Source: Myotis daubentonii (Eukaryota > Chordata > Mammalia > Chiroptera > Vespertilionidae). Taken from it: 64,000 nucleotides of DNA. Every line of letters begins with the position of its first letter. The first letter of the stretch is position 1. Where the stretch lies: assembly GCF_963259705.1 (NCBI RefSeq), contig NC_081844.1, positions 47,911,501-47,975,500 of the forward strand, read 5' to 3'. Of the stretch, positions 1-11,959 are shown piece after piece. Under the pieces are notes generated by a model that had not been told where the DNA came from, made no database searches, and worked only from the letters and a program-made list of their open reading frames with translations. Position numbers and translations under genes: made by a program.

Positions 1-530
1 CTGTCCTGGATCAGGGTGGGGGTCCCCACTGGGGTGCCTGGCCAGTCTGGGTGAGGGGCTGAGGGCTGTTTTCAGGCTGGTGAGTGACTGAAGCTCCCAA
101 CTGCTCCTTTTTTTCTTTTTCTTTTTCTTTTTTTTATTCTGGGCCAGCTTTAGCTTTGAGGCTTGGCTCCAGCTCTTAGGCCTCTGCTGCTAAAAGCAGG
201 TTTCTGGCCTTTGTTTACCTTCTGTATTTGAAACAATCTTGCGATACTGCTGGCTGAAGCCCGGCGGACTAAAGCAGGTTTCTGGGGTTTTGTTTAGCTT
301 CTATATTTGTAACATAGTTGCTTGGAGTTGCAGCTCAGAGGCCTGCAGCGGCAGGCGGGGAACGTTGGAGTCCTCTGTCACTGAAGCAAGCAAGCCTCAG
401 GTTAGTTTCAAGCTGCCTGGCTGCCGGCCGCCATCTTGGCTGGCAGTTAATTTGCATATTTCCCTGATTAGCCAATGGGAAGGGTAGCAGTCATATGCTA
501 ATTACCATGTTTCTCTTTTATTAGATAGGA
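1..530 (-). mobile_element. HeliBat-type non-autonomous Helitron, 3' part outside the window
   Basis: Read on the minus strand the element starts at 530 with TCCTATCTAATAAAAG, the 5' end shared with the other Helitrons here. The preceding base on that strand is A (T at 531), as expected for A^T insertion. Inside it carries the typical CATATG/CTAATTACCATG and CCAATGGG segments and two copies of an internal unit around AAGCAGGTTTCTGG (about 195 and 272) spaced about 77 bp. A T-rich run lies at 107-136. The CTAG end is not present, so the element continues left of base 1. Non-coding; mobilisation would have needed a Helitron Rep/helicase supplied in trans (family knowledge). Confidence 0.8.
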
Positions 531-672
531 TAGATGTGTGGATGGAGGGGGAAAAAAGCCTCCTCTGGTGGGATTCTGTTAACATCAATCTTCCATACAC
601 AAATGGTGAATGGTTGCAACCAAAATACTCTTTCATCATTCCTTCGTTTAATAATATCTCTCATTAACTTTT

Positions 673-893
673 TAAAAAAATATATTTTTATTGATTTCAG
701 AGAGGAAGGGAGAGGGAGAGAGAGATAGAAACATTAATGTTGAGAGAGAATCATTGATTGGCTGCCTCCTGCATGCCCCCTACTGGGGATCGAGCCCACA
801 ACCTAGGCATGTGCCCTTGACCAGAATCGAACCTAGGACCCTTCAATTCGCAGGCCAATGCTCTATCCACTGAACCAAACCAGCGTGGGCATG
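673..893 (-). mobile_element. VES-type SINE
   Basis: tRNA-derived SINE in reverse orientation, from the A-rich tail (AAAAAAATATATTTTTATTGATTT) through the GA-rich body to the tRNA-like head ending near 893. It is flanked by a perfect 14-bp target-site duplication TCTCATTAACTTTT at 659-672 and 894-907. The head resembles the 'GGATAGAG' head class while the body resembles the 'ATCATTGAT' class, so it looks mosaic. Confidence 0.95.
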
Positions 894-907
894 TCTCATT
901 AACTTTT

Positions 908-1850
908 AGGATATAGTTAACTATTTCAGTTGACTAGAGGATGTATGATTAGCTATCTTAAGATTAGATGGGGACAGACATTATCTTTACTTTGAAGGTG
1001 GGACTCCTTGGACTGATCTCCAAAGCTAGAGCGTTGCTGCTTCCAGAAACTTTCTCATCCTGGTTTCCATAACATTCCACTCTCCTGGTCTTTTGTCTAC
1101 TTCCTTGGCTATTTCTTGTCATTTTCTTTTTGTGAACTCTTCTGCTAAACCCCTAAATTTTGGATTGTGCCTGCTCCTTGATCCTCTTCTCTTTCTGGAC
1201 CTTCTCCTATTACATATTGGGAGGTGAGTAAATATTGATAACTCTTAAATTTATATATCGACCTCTGACCTCTGCCTTGATTTTCAGAGTCATATATCCA
1301 ACTATCCACCTCATTCTCCAGGTGGATATTCAAGTGGAACTTTCAAATGAGCATGCCCAGAACTGAATTTTTGGTTCCTCTTTTCCTCCAGCTGCTTCTC
1401 TCTGTCTCTCCTATCTTCCTTAGTGGCAATACCATTCACCTGGTTGTTCAGGCCAAAACACTTAACATGCTGGATGGCTCTTTTCTTTGTGTTCCTTGTC
1501 CAGCTCATTAACATGTTCTCCAAGTTGGAATCCCAGCACTCACCATACACTAGCCTACTTCAAAGCACACGTATTTCTCATTTGGGCGATCTCGCGATAG
1601 CCTCTCAAATGATACCCCTCGACCAGCCTTGTCTACTACAGTTTGTTCTCCAGGTCACACCAAGTAGAGTTTATGTTTATGATTCATTTATGTTTCAGAG
1701 AAGTGACCGACTTGTGTTAGATTATACAGGCATAATGATGGAAGAAGGGCTTAAATCCAGTTCTCTATAGTCCTAAAGAGTTAACTTTTGAATGGCATTA
1801 ATCCCATCACCTAATCATTTAAATCAGAGTATTGCATTTTAGATCCTATT
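908..1850. other. Unassigned non-coding DNA
   Basis: No repeat family, RNA gene or convincing coding sequence recognised. Open frames at 1311-1550 (minus) and 1423-1770 (plus) have no recognisable protein features. Confidence 0.5.
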
Positions 1851-1854
1851 ATTA

Positions 1855-2085
1855 ATAATTATATAGTCCTGTGTGCTGGGCACAATTCCAAGAGCTTTAC
1901 ATAGTTTGAACTCAATGAGCCAGATACTATTATTCTTGCTATTTACTATGCGGAAACAGAGGCATAGAGCTGTTAAGTGACTTGCCCAAAGTTATACAAC
2001 CAGTAGGCAGCAGTGGCAGGACTCAAACCCAGGCATCGCACTCTAGATTTGTGCCCTTAACTGCTGTGTTACAATCACCCTCAAC
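1855..2085 (-). mobile_element. MIR SINE (old), reverse orientation
   Basis: Reads as reverse-complement MIR: CTGGGCACAATTCCAAGAGC, then GGAAACAGAGGCATAGAG, then TTAAGTGACTTGCCCAAAG, then ACTCAAACCCAGGCA and TTAACTGCTGTGTTAC. All core blocks are in the correct order and nearly full length. No target duplication is recognisable, as expected for an ancient element. Confidence 0.9.
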
Positions 2086-3280
2086 CGAAGCCATACGATT
2101 AATCCAACATTGATTGTTTAGTCTGTCTGGGAACATTTATTTTTCCTTTTGGATGTTGGCTATTTTATCTGTTAAGGGAATTCACTATGAGAACAAAATG
2201 TAGCCATGACTTTACCAGTTGTTTCCCAGGTATAGCTAAGAGGAGACTCTTAGTCACTTTTAGATTTCTCTGTACATGTGATTTGGGGCCCACACTTTTG
2301 AGTTTTAGATGCTATTTACCCCAAGGGCAGGCTCAAGTGAACTCCCAAATTGCCTCAAATACTTTCTCCCTGGTAACATTTTCCCAAAGGCTCTGCCCTG
2401 AAAGCTGCTATGTGAAATGGCAAATCCCGTCCTGTCCCAAAGGGATTGCCTGCAGTTTTAAAAAATGTTCGGCCTCTCTCTGGTGCGTATGCTGCGCTTT
2501 GTAGATTTACTTAGTCAAGGAAAACTTCAAAAAGGATCAGTGATTTGAACTGAGCCTTGACAAACGGGAAGAATGTTGAATATTGAAAAGAGGAGGTTTG
2601 GCTCATGCCAGCTTCACATATACAAACATATACAAACAACAGGCCTGTTTGCCAATCATTTTATCAACTGGGATGCTAACCTCGATGTGTTCCAAAGGTA
2701 GCACATGGTGTAGTGAACCTGGGTGATCTGTAATGTAACATCACCCCAAACCAGACATTTGCTCTCTTTCGCTCCAGATGGTCCTCCCACCCTCTCCATC
2801 TTTGTGAATGATTCTTTATTGATAAGGGACTCATTATCATTATTGATTAAACTTGGCCATCTCAGTCGGATGTCAGTGAATACCTTGCTCATTTTGATCT
2901 CTCCCAAGGCCATGCTTTATGCTTACTGGTTTTCATTTGTCCCCAGATTGTGTTTGCTTGTCATTGATATCAAGATTGAAAGCTCCCTCGGGGCGTTTTG
3001 TTTGGAGATGGATGATGGTCCTGGATGATGAGCTTGGAATCTTGAAAACAGAACTTCACGGCACAGCTCTGTGCCTGGTGCCTGCAACTAGATTCATAAA
3101 CTAACACAGGGAATACATTTCTATAGTAAAACCTTTAATCCGCTACATCTTTAACTGAGCGGTGATTCTTTTCCTTACCTGCATCTTGGACATTTTTCTT
3201 CCCCTGTAGTGCTCTCTTGTCTATTGACCTCTAAAAATACCAACTTTGTTAGATTTTTGGTGAGTTCAATATTTTACCCT
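2086..3280. other. Mostly unassigned DNA with a possible L2 scrap
   Basis: Nothing coding recognised. The phrase GATTTGAACTGAGCCTTGAC near 2540-2560 resembles reverse-complement L2 3' sequence. The remainder has no clear family. Confidence 0.4.
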
Positions 3281-3284
3281 GTGC

Positions 3285-3600
3285 TGTGAAGATGCTGCTA
3301 TTTTGGGGTAAAATTTAATTTTGAAGTGATTCCACATTTACAGAAAAGTTGCAAGCATAGAAAAACAGATGCCTGTGTACACACTGCCCAGGTACCCCAA
3401 TTGTTATCATTTTATTGCATTTGCTTTACATGACGATAACTTGAAATGACCACTTTCAAATTCTCTGTATTCTAGGCAATTCACTGAACAGGTCCCCAAT
3501 TGTTATCATTTTACTGCATTTGCTTTATGTGATGATAATTTGAAATGACCACTTTCAAGTCCTCTGTATTCTAGATCATTCACTACCTGTGTAGAGCATA
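3285..3600 (-). mobile_element. Old L1 3'UTR fragment, reverse orientation
   Basis: Carries the L1M 3'UTR antisense signature (TTTACAGAAAAGTTGCAAG, then CCCAATTGTTATCATTTT, then GCATTTGCTTTA). The second half is a direct tandem copy of the first (see separate repeat entry), so the fragment is longer than a single-pass match. Confidence 0.75.
3385..3590. repeat. Two-copy tandem duplication of about 99 bp inside the L1 fragment
   Basis: CCCCAATTGTTATCATTTTA starts at 3395 (with T at the matching position) and again at 3494. Following GCATTTGCTTTA, GATAA.TTGAAATGACCACTT and CTCTGTATTCTAG blocks keep the same offset, ending near CATTCACTACCTGTG. A few substitutions separate the copies. Confidence 0.85.
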
Positions 3601-4429
3601 GAAATGAAAATGTCTCGTTGGATGCCAATGAGAAGAGGATTAGAGAGGTGATGGGATGATTATTATTAGGAGGGGACAAAAGGAGGAGTAGCTATTAGAG
3701 GAAACAGATGTAGTTTATAATAATTCGGTCTCCGGTGTGCTACGGCCCTTCAGCCGGTACTTTAGAAATGCACAGTGACACTAGTTTCTTCTGAGGTGCT
3801 CAGAATGTCTAATTTTCCAAAAAAACCCTCCAATGTCTGCTATCCCTTACCAATTGATGACAAATAACAGTATTTCTATTTAGGTCGCTAACAGCGATGC
3901 AGAAAATAAATAAAGTCAAGTGCAAAGAAGTTGCCCCTTTGGTCCACCTCATGAACTGTGTAGGGCTTTCTGGGGTCTCCCTTCACCTGACAGGGCACGT
4001 GGCCGGGGAGATTATGGGCGGAGCTGCGCATCGCCAGGCCTCCCCTGGTGCACAGCGATCCCGAAGGGCAGAGCCCCTGGCTTTCCTGCCTGGCCCAGGA
4101 GGGAAAAGAGTAATGTGATTTGAATTGGCAAAAACCCCATGATTTTCACTTTAAAAGGAATCTTTTATTCTTGAGCCTAAGCCAAGTGAAATACCCTGAG
4201 CCTGAGCTTTCTTATTCAGACAAGAACAATGAGATCAATTTTCAACAGAAAATGAGGAAAGGGGAGAGAGATGGCAGCCGGGGTAATAGGCTATAAAGAA
4301 CCAAGTTTGAAATTAAATGTTATGGCTTAAATAGTCCTGTAATTCAAGCCACCCCTCTCCCCACACTCCCACCCCGGATCCTGCATTAAAAAAATAAAAC
4401 TGAAAAACTCCTCACTGCAAAATGGAAGA
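3601..4429. other. Unassigned non-coding DNA
   Basis: No repeat or gene recognised. A GC-richer patch at 3980-4100 lacks a usable open frame with known features. Confidence 0.4.
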
Positions 4430-4720
4430 CAATCTTTTTCTAATAGAAGAAAATGCTCTCTGCAACATGAATTTGAGCTGCAGTGATTTGATTTCTATGG
4501 AGATAAAGAGGCAAAGAAGTTAGTGCTGTTTGGAAGGGAATGTAAATGCGGCGTTAAGGAGCGCGGAGGAAAACTTCACGCATGCCGGCTTGTTAGAATT
4601 TGCTGTATTTTATCCTGTTTTCACTGAGCAGCAGACGGGTTGCGGGGAGCTTTTTATTTAATTTTTAAGGCAATTAGGGGAAGGAAACCCAGGCTGAGTG
4701 ACTTTAGACTGCTCATTACC
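4430..4720. other. Candidate conserved non-coding element
   Basis: Complex sequence with no repeat signature: balanced composition, CAGTGATTTGATTTCTATGG, two CpG-bearing words (GCGGCGTTAAGGAGCGCGG) and AT-rich homeodomain-like words (TTTATTTAATTTTTAAGG, CAATTAGG). This is the texture of mammalian developmental enhancers. That is inference from appearance only; nothing identifies a target gene. Confidence 0.25.
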
Positions 4721-5061
4721 TTCTGGCTGGCAGAAGGAGAGTGCATATTTTAAATGTTAAGATCAGATTATTTATAAGTTTCACTTTGAAATTCAAGGGC
4801 ATGGAAGGAAGGATAACTTGATTAACAGAGGAAACAGCCTTCTGTACACAGCTGGTTTCATCTCCGTAATAGGTCAGAGTCTGAAGAGCAGCATTTCTTA
4901 GTTTCTTCCTGGAAATAACAAATTCTAGATAACCAATGAGGTTAAAAACACACACACACTTTTAGATATTCTCCCCCCCCCAAAAAAAATCTTTTAACTA
5001 ATGTTGTGATGGAAGTATGTATTCGTAGGAGACCTTGTTTGACTATATTATAATGACAATT

Positions 5062-5277
5062 GTATTTTATTTTTATTATTGATTTCAGAGAGGAAGAGAG
5101 AGAGGGAGAGAGAGAGATAGAAGCACCAATGATGAGAGAGAATCATTGATCAGCTGCCTCCTGCACACCCCACACTGGGGATCGAGCCTGCAACCTGGGC
5201 ATGTGCCCTGACTGGGAATGAGCCGTGACCTCTTGGTTCCTGGGTCAATGCTCAACCACTGAGCCACACCAGCGGAG
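5062..5277 (-). mobile_element. VES-type SINE
   Basis: Reverse VES with TTTTATTATTGATTTCAGAG tail, GA-rich body, and head ending CACTGAGCCACACCAGCGG. Flanked by ATGACAATT at 5053 and 5279, a short duplication continuing imperfectly into T-rich sequence. Confidence 0.9.
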
Positions 5278-5281
5278 CATG

Positions 5282-7903
5282 ACAATTTTATTTCCTTTCC
5301 TGGAATGAATCCCTAACTCCCCTAGAAGTAGCTGGAGGCATCTGACATTGGTAATTTCAATATCATATGTCACAAGATGTCTTGGATTGTTCTGTACAAT
5401 GAATGCATATAGATGTAAGAGAATTTGTGGTCATTTCACTTTCTGGCAGTAATGGCCGACTATCTTCTTGATCAGAGCATAACGGCTAACCGAATTTTCT
5501 AAAAGTAATTGTTGAATGTCCTGCCTTGACAATTTATGTGGTTTCCTTTGTAGGGTTGTCTAAAGGTCTTTATTCTTCAAAGGACTTTTAGGTACAAGCA
5601 ATGAAAATTAGCACAGCCCAGTTTAAGCAACAGAAAGACTTTGGAGTAGCCCAGAACAGAGAAAAGGACAGATCAGCCCAGCCCTGGGGAGGACAGGGAC
5701 CAGGGCCCTCAGGGACCTGGCAGCAGGGTTACATCGCCCTTCTCTCTGAGGGCTGCTGTTCAGGTGACTGCCTCTGACTCAGGTCCTGTGTCTAATTCCT
5801 CATCTCAGCTCCTCCAGCTTTGATCAGATGTTCCCCTGAGGGTCTATCAGCTGTGGATGGGGGCGGGGAAGAGTCGCAGACCCACGGGCAGGCGGCTGCT
5901 CATTGCTCCCATGTGTGGAGGTTCTTAGAGGGTGGAAGCCTTGTGAGACGAAAGCCCCTTAAGAGTCGTCTATTATACCTGACTAGTCATTGTGTGGAGA
6001 AGAAACACTTTGTTATTGAAAACCCCAGCAGACCGTAGCTGCTTCTGAATCCCAAGGAAGTGGCAGAATTTCTCTTTGGAAAAGATGAGCTGTTTGGCTG
6101 TGAGAAAAAGATAAGCTTCAGGGAATGGCTTGGAAAGCATAGGAATGAGAGAAAGAACTATACTGCCTTTATCACTAAAACAAGAATTTGGAGCTTGCCA
6201 AGGACTGGACAAGAGAAGAGGAACCCAGGTATAATGGGGAAGCTAAGAACTTCCATGGAGTATACAGTGAGCATGGCCAGTGGGCACGGTTGAAGGATCC
6301 TTACAGTATGCCTATCTGATACACATATTTAATTTGGTGCTGTGACATAGCCCTCCTGTCTCTCCCCAAACCTTAGTAGACATCTGCCTAGTCTTCAGTT
6401 TATTGATATTTTAGGCAGTGAAGGAAATGGTAGTTAAAGCAGTGTGAAGGATCGAGTGAAATAATCCCTTTAACATGACTAATGGAACTCACTAGGAACT
6501 CTAAGCCAGAGCCAAGCAGGAGAAAGATAAATGCTCCCCGCACCTCTTCTGAGGAATTTCAACAGAAGTGGGAGGGACAGCAAATTTTCCTCCTTGGGTG
6601 GGACTGGAGCTCAGACTACACTCATTTAAAATTCAAGAGACGCTAACTCCAGCAGAATTTGGAGACATTATATGATGAAACAATAAGAAGGTGGTAACCT
6701 GGAGGGATTTTTAGGTTGTCCTTTAAAGGATTCGTTTGAACATAAAACCATCCGTAGCTTCATTTCTCTCCAAAGGAACATGGCACACATATTGTATGTA
6801 TTAGAGTGAAGGTGGGGCTCTGGTAAAACTTCAGAATGTGTACTTCTAGCAGGAAAATAGTTCACTGTAGAATCTTCACTGTGTAATTCTAGGGTTGCTG
6901 TTTTAACACAGAATGTCACTTTCTGTGTGGTAGGAGGGAATCGAGGTCTGAGTTCCACTAGTCCTCTGGCTATCATCCCTGTGTTGGACATAAACTCAGA
7001 GCAGAAGTCAAATAGTCCTGTAGAAGATTCAAGTTAGTAAGTGATTCTGAAAAATGTTTTTGTTCATCAATTTTCCATTTTTCATTCTATGGAAGACATT
7101 GATTTTTTCTAGGCGCCATTTTTAAAGGTGCCAAGAGAACCAGGGTAATGAGTTCCTGTTACTGATGTCTTCATTCATTCACTCATTCTTTACAAAGCAC
7201 ATATTCATTGCATATAATGCTTTAGAAAGATGCTGGGTACTGAATGCATAAAACAGGGGATATTTAAACAAGGTATTAAAGCACTGAGATAAATGCCAAA
7301 GAAGGTCAATAAAAGGGCACATGGAAAACAACCGTATAAACTTGTCATGCCTAAAACTGAGGAAGGATAAGATGGAGGAAGAGATAATTTGTCTATACTT
7401 CACCCTTTATTTCTTTTTTACTACTTATCAGAAAAGGTATCCCTATTTCTGACTGCTTCCAGGACCTTATATAATGTTTTTAAAGACACTGTTTTTGTTA
7501 TAGAAATCTCATTATAGATGGCGATTTATCTTTTGTGATTTTTTTTTTTTTAATTTCAGCATTAGGCTTTTACGGACTAGCTTTAGGGCCCTGACCACCA
7601 GACATAGCATTGCCTCACTAGAAAATGTTTTGTTTGTTTGTTTTAGTTTCAAATGAACCTTTTAAGTAGAATTTATTTCAAATTGGAATTGTCTGCTATA
7701 ACATGTTAAGTATGAATTCCTGCCTATTAGGATAAATTTTAAGAACAAGATTATAGAAGTATAATTGTAGGTATGAAAAAAAATACTGTTTCTACCCCTA
7801 ACTTGAAAAGCCTGCAATATCACATTTGGATTATCTTTCTACAAGTTACTTTAATTCCTTGTGTATATTTTAGGCAGAGAAAGTTGACATTTAAAATAAA
7901 ATT
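5282..7903. other. Long unassigned stretch
   Basis: No gene recognised. 7165-7300 (CATTCATTCACTCATTC ... GCATATAATGCTTTAGAAAG) looks like a degraded reverse L2 3' end. 5640-6290 is moderately GC-rich with open frames under 80 codons and no recognisable domain. Confidence 0.4.
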
Positions 7904-8110
7904 TAAAAAGATATGTTTTTACTGATTTTTTGGAGAGAGAGAGGGAGAGGAAGAAATAGAAACATCGATGAGAAGGAAGCATTGATCAGCTGCCGCCTGC
8001 ATGCCCCCTACTGGGGATAGACCCAGACACATGGGCATGTGCACTGACCGGAAACTGAAACTCTTGGTATAGAAGACGATGCTCAACCAACTGAGCCACA
8101 CCAGCAGGGC
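7904..8110 (-). mobile_element. VES-type SINE
   Basis: Reverse VES: TTTTTACTGATTTTTTGGAG tail, GA-rich body, TGCCGCCTGCATGCCCCCTA block, and head ending GAGCCACACCAGCAGGGC. The flanks AAGTTGACATTTAAA and AACTTGGCATATTTTAA look like a diverged target duplication. Confidence 0.9.
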
Positions 8111-8139
8111 AAAACTTGGCATATTTTAATACAACATTG

Positions 8140-9024
8140 AACATTGGTTTATAAAGTCTACCCATTTTTCAATAACAAAACAACAAACAACCTGGTTCAA
8201 AATGAGCAGGGACTTGAAATAGACATTCCTCCAAAGAAGCTATACAAATGACCGATAAGCACATGAAAAGATGCTCAATATCACTTATCACTAAGGAAAA
8301 CCACAGTGAGATCCCAACTCACACCCTTTAGGATAACTACTATCACAAAAACAGAAAATAACAGGTATTGCTGAGGATGTGCAGATATGGGTACACATGT
8401 GAACTAGCACAACCACTGGGGGAAACAGTGCAACAGTTTCTCACAAAAATGAAAATAGAATCACCATCCATTGAACAATTCTACCTCTGGTATATACCTA
8501 TAGGACTGAAAGCAAGGTTTCGAAGAGACTTGTGCATCCATGTTCACAGCAGCATTATTTACAATAGCGAAAATGTGGAAGGAACTCGAGTGTCTATTGA
8601 TGGATAAATGGATAAGCAAAACGTGGTACATGCATACAATGAAGTATTTTTCAGCCTTAAACAAGAAGGAAATTCTGACATGTGCTACAACATGGATGAA
8701 CCTTGAGGACATCATTCTAAGTGTAATAAGACAGTCACAAAAAGATTGCATTAATAGAACATAACTAGAAGAGTTAAATCACAGAGACAGAAAGTAGAAT
8801 AGTGTTTTACAGGGGCTGAAGGAAGCGGTGTGGGGAGTTATTGGTAGGTATTATGGGGAGACTTTCAATTTTGAGAGATGAAAAGAGTTTTGGAGGTAGA
8901 TGGTTGCACAACACTCTAAATGTACTTAATACCAGTGAACTGTACATTTAAAAATGAATAAGATGGTACATTTTATGTTATGTATTTTACCATATTAAAA
9001 CTTTTTGAAAAAAGAAAAATAAGT
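8140..9024 (+). mobile_element. L1 3' end: ORF2 C-terminal remnant plus 3'UTR and A-tail
   Basis: Forward L1 sequence. Late ORF2 words appear (GACATTCCTCCAAAGAAG, GCACATGAAAAGATGCTCAA, CAACATGGATGAACCTTGAG) and then 3'UTR words (GTACATTTAAAAATGAATAA), ending at an A-rich tail near 9000-9024. Many stops and indels leave only pieces open (8368-8607, 8540-8764), so it is a 5'-truncated dead copy. Confidence 0.9.
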
Positions 9025-9044
9025 TTACCAATTTTTTTTTTTTT

Positions 9045-9661
9045 TCTGAATTGGTCAACTCTTGTTTGGGAGCAATAATAAGTCTGTCAGTGTGCTTCCA
9101 AATGCTGTACGCCCAGAAGAGCACAGTGTCATTTCTCTGGCATACCCACCACATATGCATGACCTGGTTCTGGTCAGGTGGAAACTGGATAGACCCAGGT
9201 TTAGGGTTTTCTTATAGAATGAAAGAATTTTACTCTTTAAGACCATCAACAAATAAGAGACAGGAAAAGACTAAGAACTCTAGATTGAAGGACACTAGGA
9301 AGACAAATAAAAGCCATGTGTGTCTTCAGGTAGGAACCTAGACTAGAAAGAAAAAGAGCCATTATTAAGACAGATGGAAAAATTTATATGGTGTCTATGA
9401 GTTGGATGGAAGTGTTGTATCAATGTATATTTCCTGACTGATGGGAGTATATCGTAGTAATACAGGAGAGTATCTGTATTTGGGGAGGAGGAGGAACACA
9501 CTGGTTCAAAATGGGCAGAAACTTGAAATAGACATTTAATCAAGAGAGAGAAGTGGAGCAAATGTGGTCAAATTTAACAATTAGGGAATCTGTGTGAAGA
9601 GCACACAAGGGCTCTTTGTTCTTATAACTTTTCTGTTGGTTACAAACTATTTCAAAATAAA
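9045..9661 (+). mobile_element. Older L1M-type 3'UTR remnant
   Basis: Forward words AATAAGAGACAGGAAAAGAC and ACTATTTCAAAATAAAAATC, the latter close to the typical polyadenylation end of mid-age L1 3'UTRs, support a second, older L1 end lying directly downstream of the first. A short internal word at 9501-9538 repeats part of the upstream L1 (see findings). Confidence 0.65.
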
Positions 9662-9663
9662 AA

Positions 9664-9934
9664 TCTATAATAATAAAAGTGTAATATGATAATTAGACCG
9701 GACAGCCAAATGACCTTCTGGATGTCCTTCCTGACTAAGCCGCCATGGTGGAGGCCTAGGCAGAGGCGGTTAGGGGCGATCAGGCAGGCAGGTGGAGTGG
9801 TTAGGGGTGAGCAGGCAGGCAGGCAAGTGGTTAGGAGCCAGCAGTCCTGGATTGTGAAAGGGATGTCCAACAGCAGGCCGGGCTGAGGAACTCCCCCCTC
9901 CTTAGTGCATGAATTTTGTGCACTGGGTCTCTCG
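9664..9934 (+). mobile_element. HeliBat-type Helitron, 271 bp
   Basis: Starts TCTATAATAATAAAAGTG, then TAATTAGACCGGACAG. Ends with the small hairpin GTGCATGAATTTTGTGCAC followed by TGGGTCTCTCG (usual CTAG changed to CTCG). Flanking bases are A (9663) and T (9935), matching Helitron A^T insertion. The middle holds the typical GGCAGGCAGG-rich segment. Non-coding. Confidence 0.92.
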
Positions 9935-11394
9935 TAAATAAATAAAAGGAGAGAGGCTCTGTCTCAGCTAATAAGCATCCTTTCTGCTCCTTCCACTTTT
10001 ATTCATTGGACAATGGCAGGAGGGAATGGCTGGTTCAGGACACATAGTTGCTCTGGTTCTGGTCAGTGTGGCCTGGGGCGAGGGCCATCATCAGATATGA
10101 AGGTTTAAGTTCCCCTGGTAAAGCCTAGGAATGGGGTGAGGGCACTCTGAAGGGCGTTCACTATGTTTCTGTACAAAGAACTTCACATCTTTCTTTTCAC
10201 CAAAACTGCAAGCATTTCTATTTAAGGGCACTTACCATCTCAGTGTTGTGCTTTCTTGCCTATCAGATTTTATGTTCAGGCAGATTCTTCCTTGGATATC
10301 AGTTCAACTGCATACTGTGTGATCTATTCATTGTTAAGTTCCTTTTTATAAATAGGTGCACATTTACCCAACTAGTGGGAGTGTTGTGATGAGTAAATAA
10401 GTAATGAAAGTAAATGCCTGGTGAAGAGCAAGCTCTCGGTAAATCATAAGGCTGATGGCTTATTGTAGTTTTCATTTTCATTACTTGCCATTCTTCAGTC
10501 TCAGAGATTTCTCCCCACAAAATTAATTGTATTTGAGTGGTAAACCTTTGACACTCCTTTCAAGGAGAGAGATTTGCTTTGGAAACTGTAACAGCCAGTT
10601 TTTATTTTTTTAGCTCTAGCCTCTTAGGTCTGTAGTCAATGTTTTTCAATTTGAAGGGGTTAAATGAGGACACCCAAATATTTTTAGTGTAGTATATAGT
10701 CCCAAGCTTTTTGGTTCTATTTGCTTAAGTGCTTTATGAACTATTTTTTTAGTCCCAACTCAGCCTTATGAAGTGGATGATTCTTTTTCTTTTTACTTCA
10801 TAAATGGTTTTTAATGAGCATAAGTGAATTCACACAACCTCAAGAAGGTCAGTGATAGTGCTTAAACTCAATTTCTTCAAATCCTAGAATTCTACCTGGT
10901 CCTCTGGGCCTTGCCATTTCTCTTGATTTCTGTGTTTTTGACATGGTTATAGATGCAAGCTATTGTTCAAAAGGAAATCACAAAAAAGCCATATGACTTT
11001 TTAATGAAAGATATTAAATTAAGCAATACCTCATCAACTTAGCATTAAATTACATTGATTTATTTTTTTAAATGTTAATTTATAAATGTTAATTTATAAA
11101 CACTTTCTTAAATTTTTCCCATGGGTTCCATATTTTTTCCTCTTCAAATTCATTAAGCATCAGACCACTAAAATAATTTTAATATTTAATATTTAACTTC
11201 TTATGAACTGACTACTTACAAAAGAGTTATAAAATCTTTTTCTGGGAAAGTCTTCCTGTTTTCAGGACAAGGTCAAAATCTATACTACTTTCACCTTTTA
11301 CTGAAGGAAATGAGAGAATTCCAGAGGTAATCCTTTGGAAATGCTGCTAGTACCACGTAATGCTAAGAAATTTCCATCAGGTCTTACTATTATT
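9935..11394. other. Mostly unassigned, with degraded MIR-like pieces
   Basis: 10300-10450 resembles forward MIR 3' half (GTGTTGTGATGAGTAAATAA, GCAAGCTCTCGGTAAAT). 10715-10890 resembles reverse MIR (GCTTTATGAACTA ... CACAACCTCAAGAAGGTCAG). Both are weak. The rest is AT-rich with no recognised feature. Confidence 0.45.
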
Positions 11395-11860
11395 CTGTTT
11401 TAATTTTTTATTGTAGTAAAATATACATAACACAAAATTACCATCTTAGTTTTTAAAAGTACAGTTCAGAGCTATTAAGTACATTTATAGTGTGCAACCA
11501 TCACTGTCATCCATCTTCAGAACTCTCTTCATCGTGCAAAACTGAAACTCTTTACAAATTAAACAGTAACTCCTAGTCACCCTCCCCTGAGTCCCTGGAA
11601 ACCACCATTTCACTTTGTCTACTCCAGGTACTTCATATTAATGTCTTTTTGTGGTTGGCTTATTTCACTTAGCATAATGTTCTTAAGATTCCATATAGTA
11701 ATATATTCAAGAATTTCCTTCCTTTTTAAGGCTGAGTCATAGTTCCTTGTATGTGTAGATTACATTTTGCTTATCTATTCATCCATTGACTTGAGTTGCT
11801 TCCATGTTTTAGCTATTGTGACTAATGCTGCTATGAACATGGGTGAACAAGCATGAGTCA
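11395..11860 (-). mobile_element. L1 3' end, reverse orientation
   Basis: Antisense L1 3' sequence: TATTGTAGTAAAATATACAT, GTGCAACCATCACTGTCATC, TTCACTTAGCATAATGTTCT, TAAGGCTGAGTCATAGTTCC, AATGCTGCTATGAACATGGG. The blocks are in the expected order for mid-age L1M elements. Confidence 0.88.
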
Positions 11861-11959
11861 CCTCTTTCAGAGACAGGTAGTTTTTGCTTCACTCTTTTAG
11901 GATGCTTGTTTGGCAGTCCTCCCTGGGACTAATACCTGCAATTTATGGACTAACCAAGT

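Noticed and set aside
8368..8764. L1 ORF2-like frames
   Set aside because: Short open pieces of a dead, 5'-truncated L1; not an intact gene.
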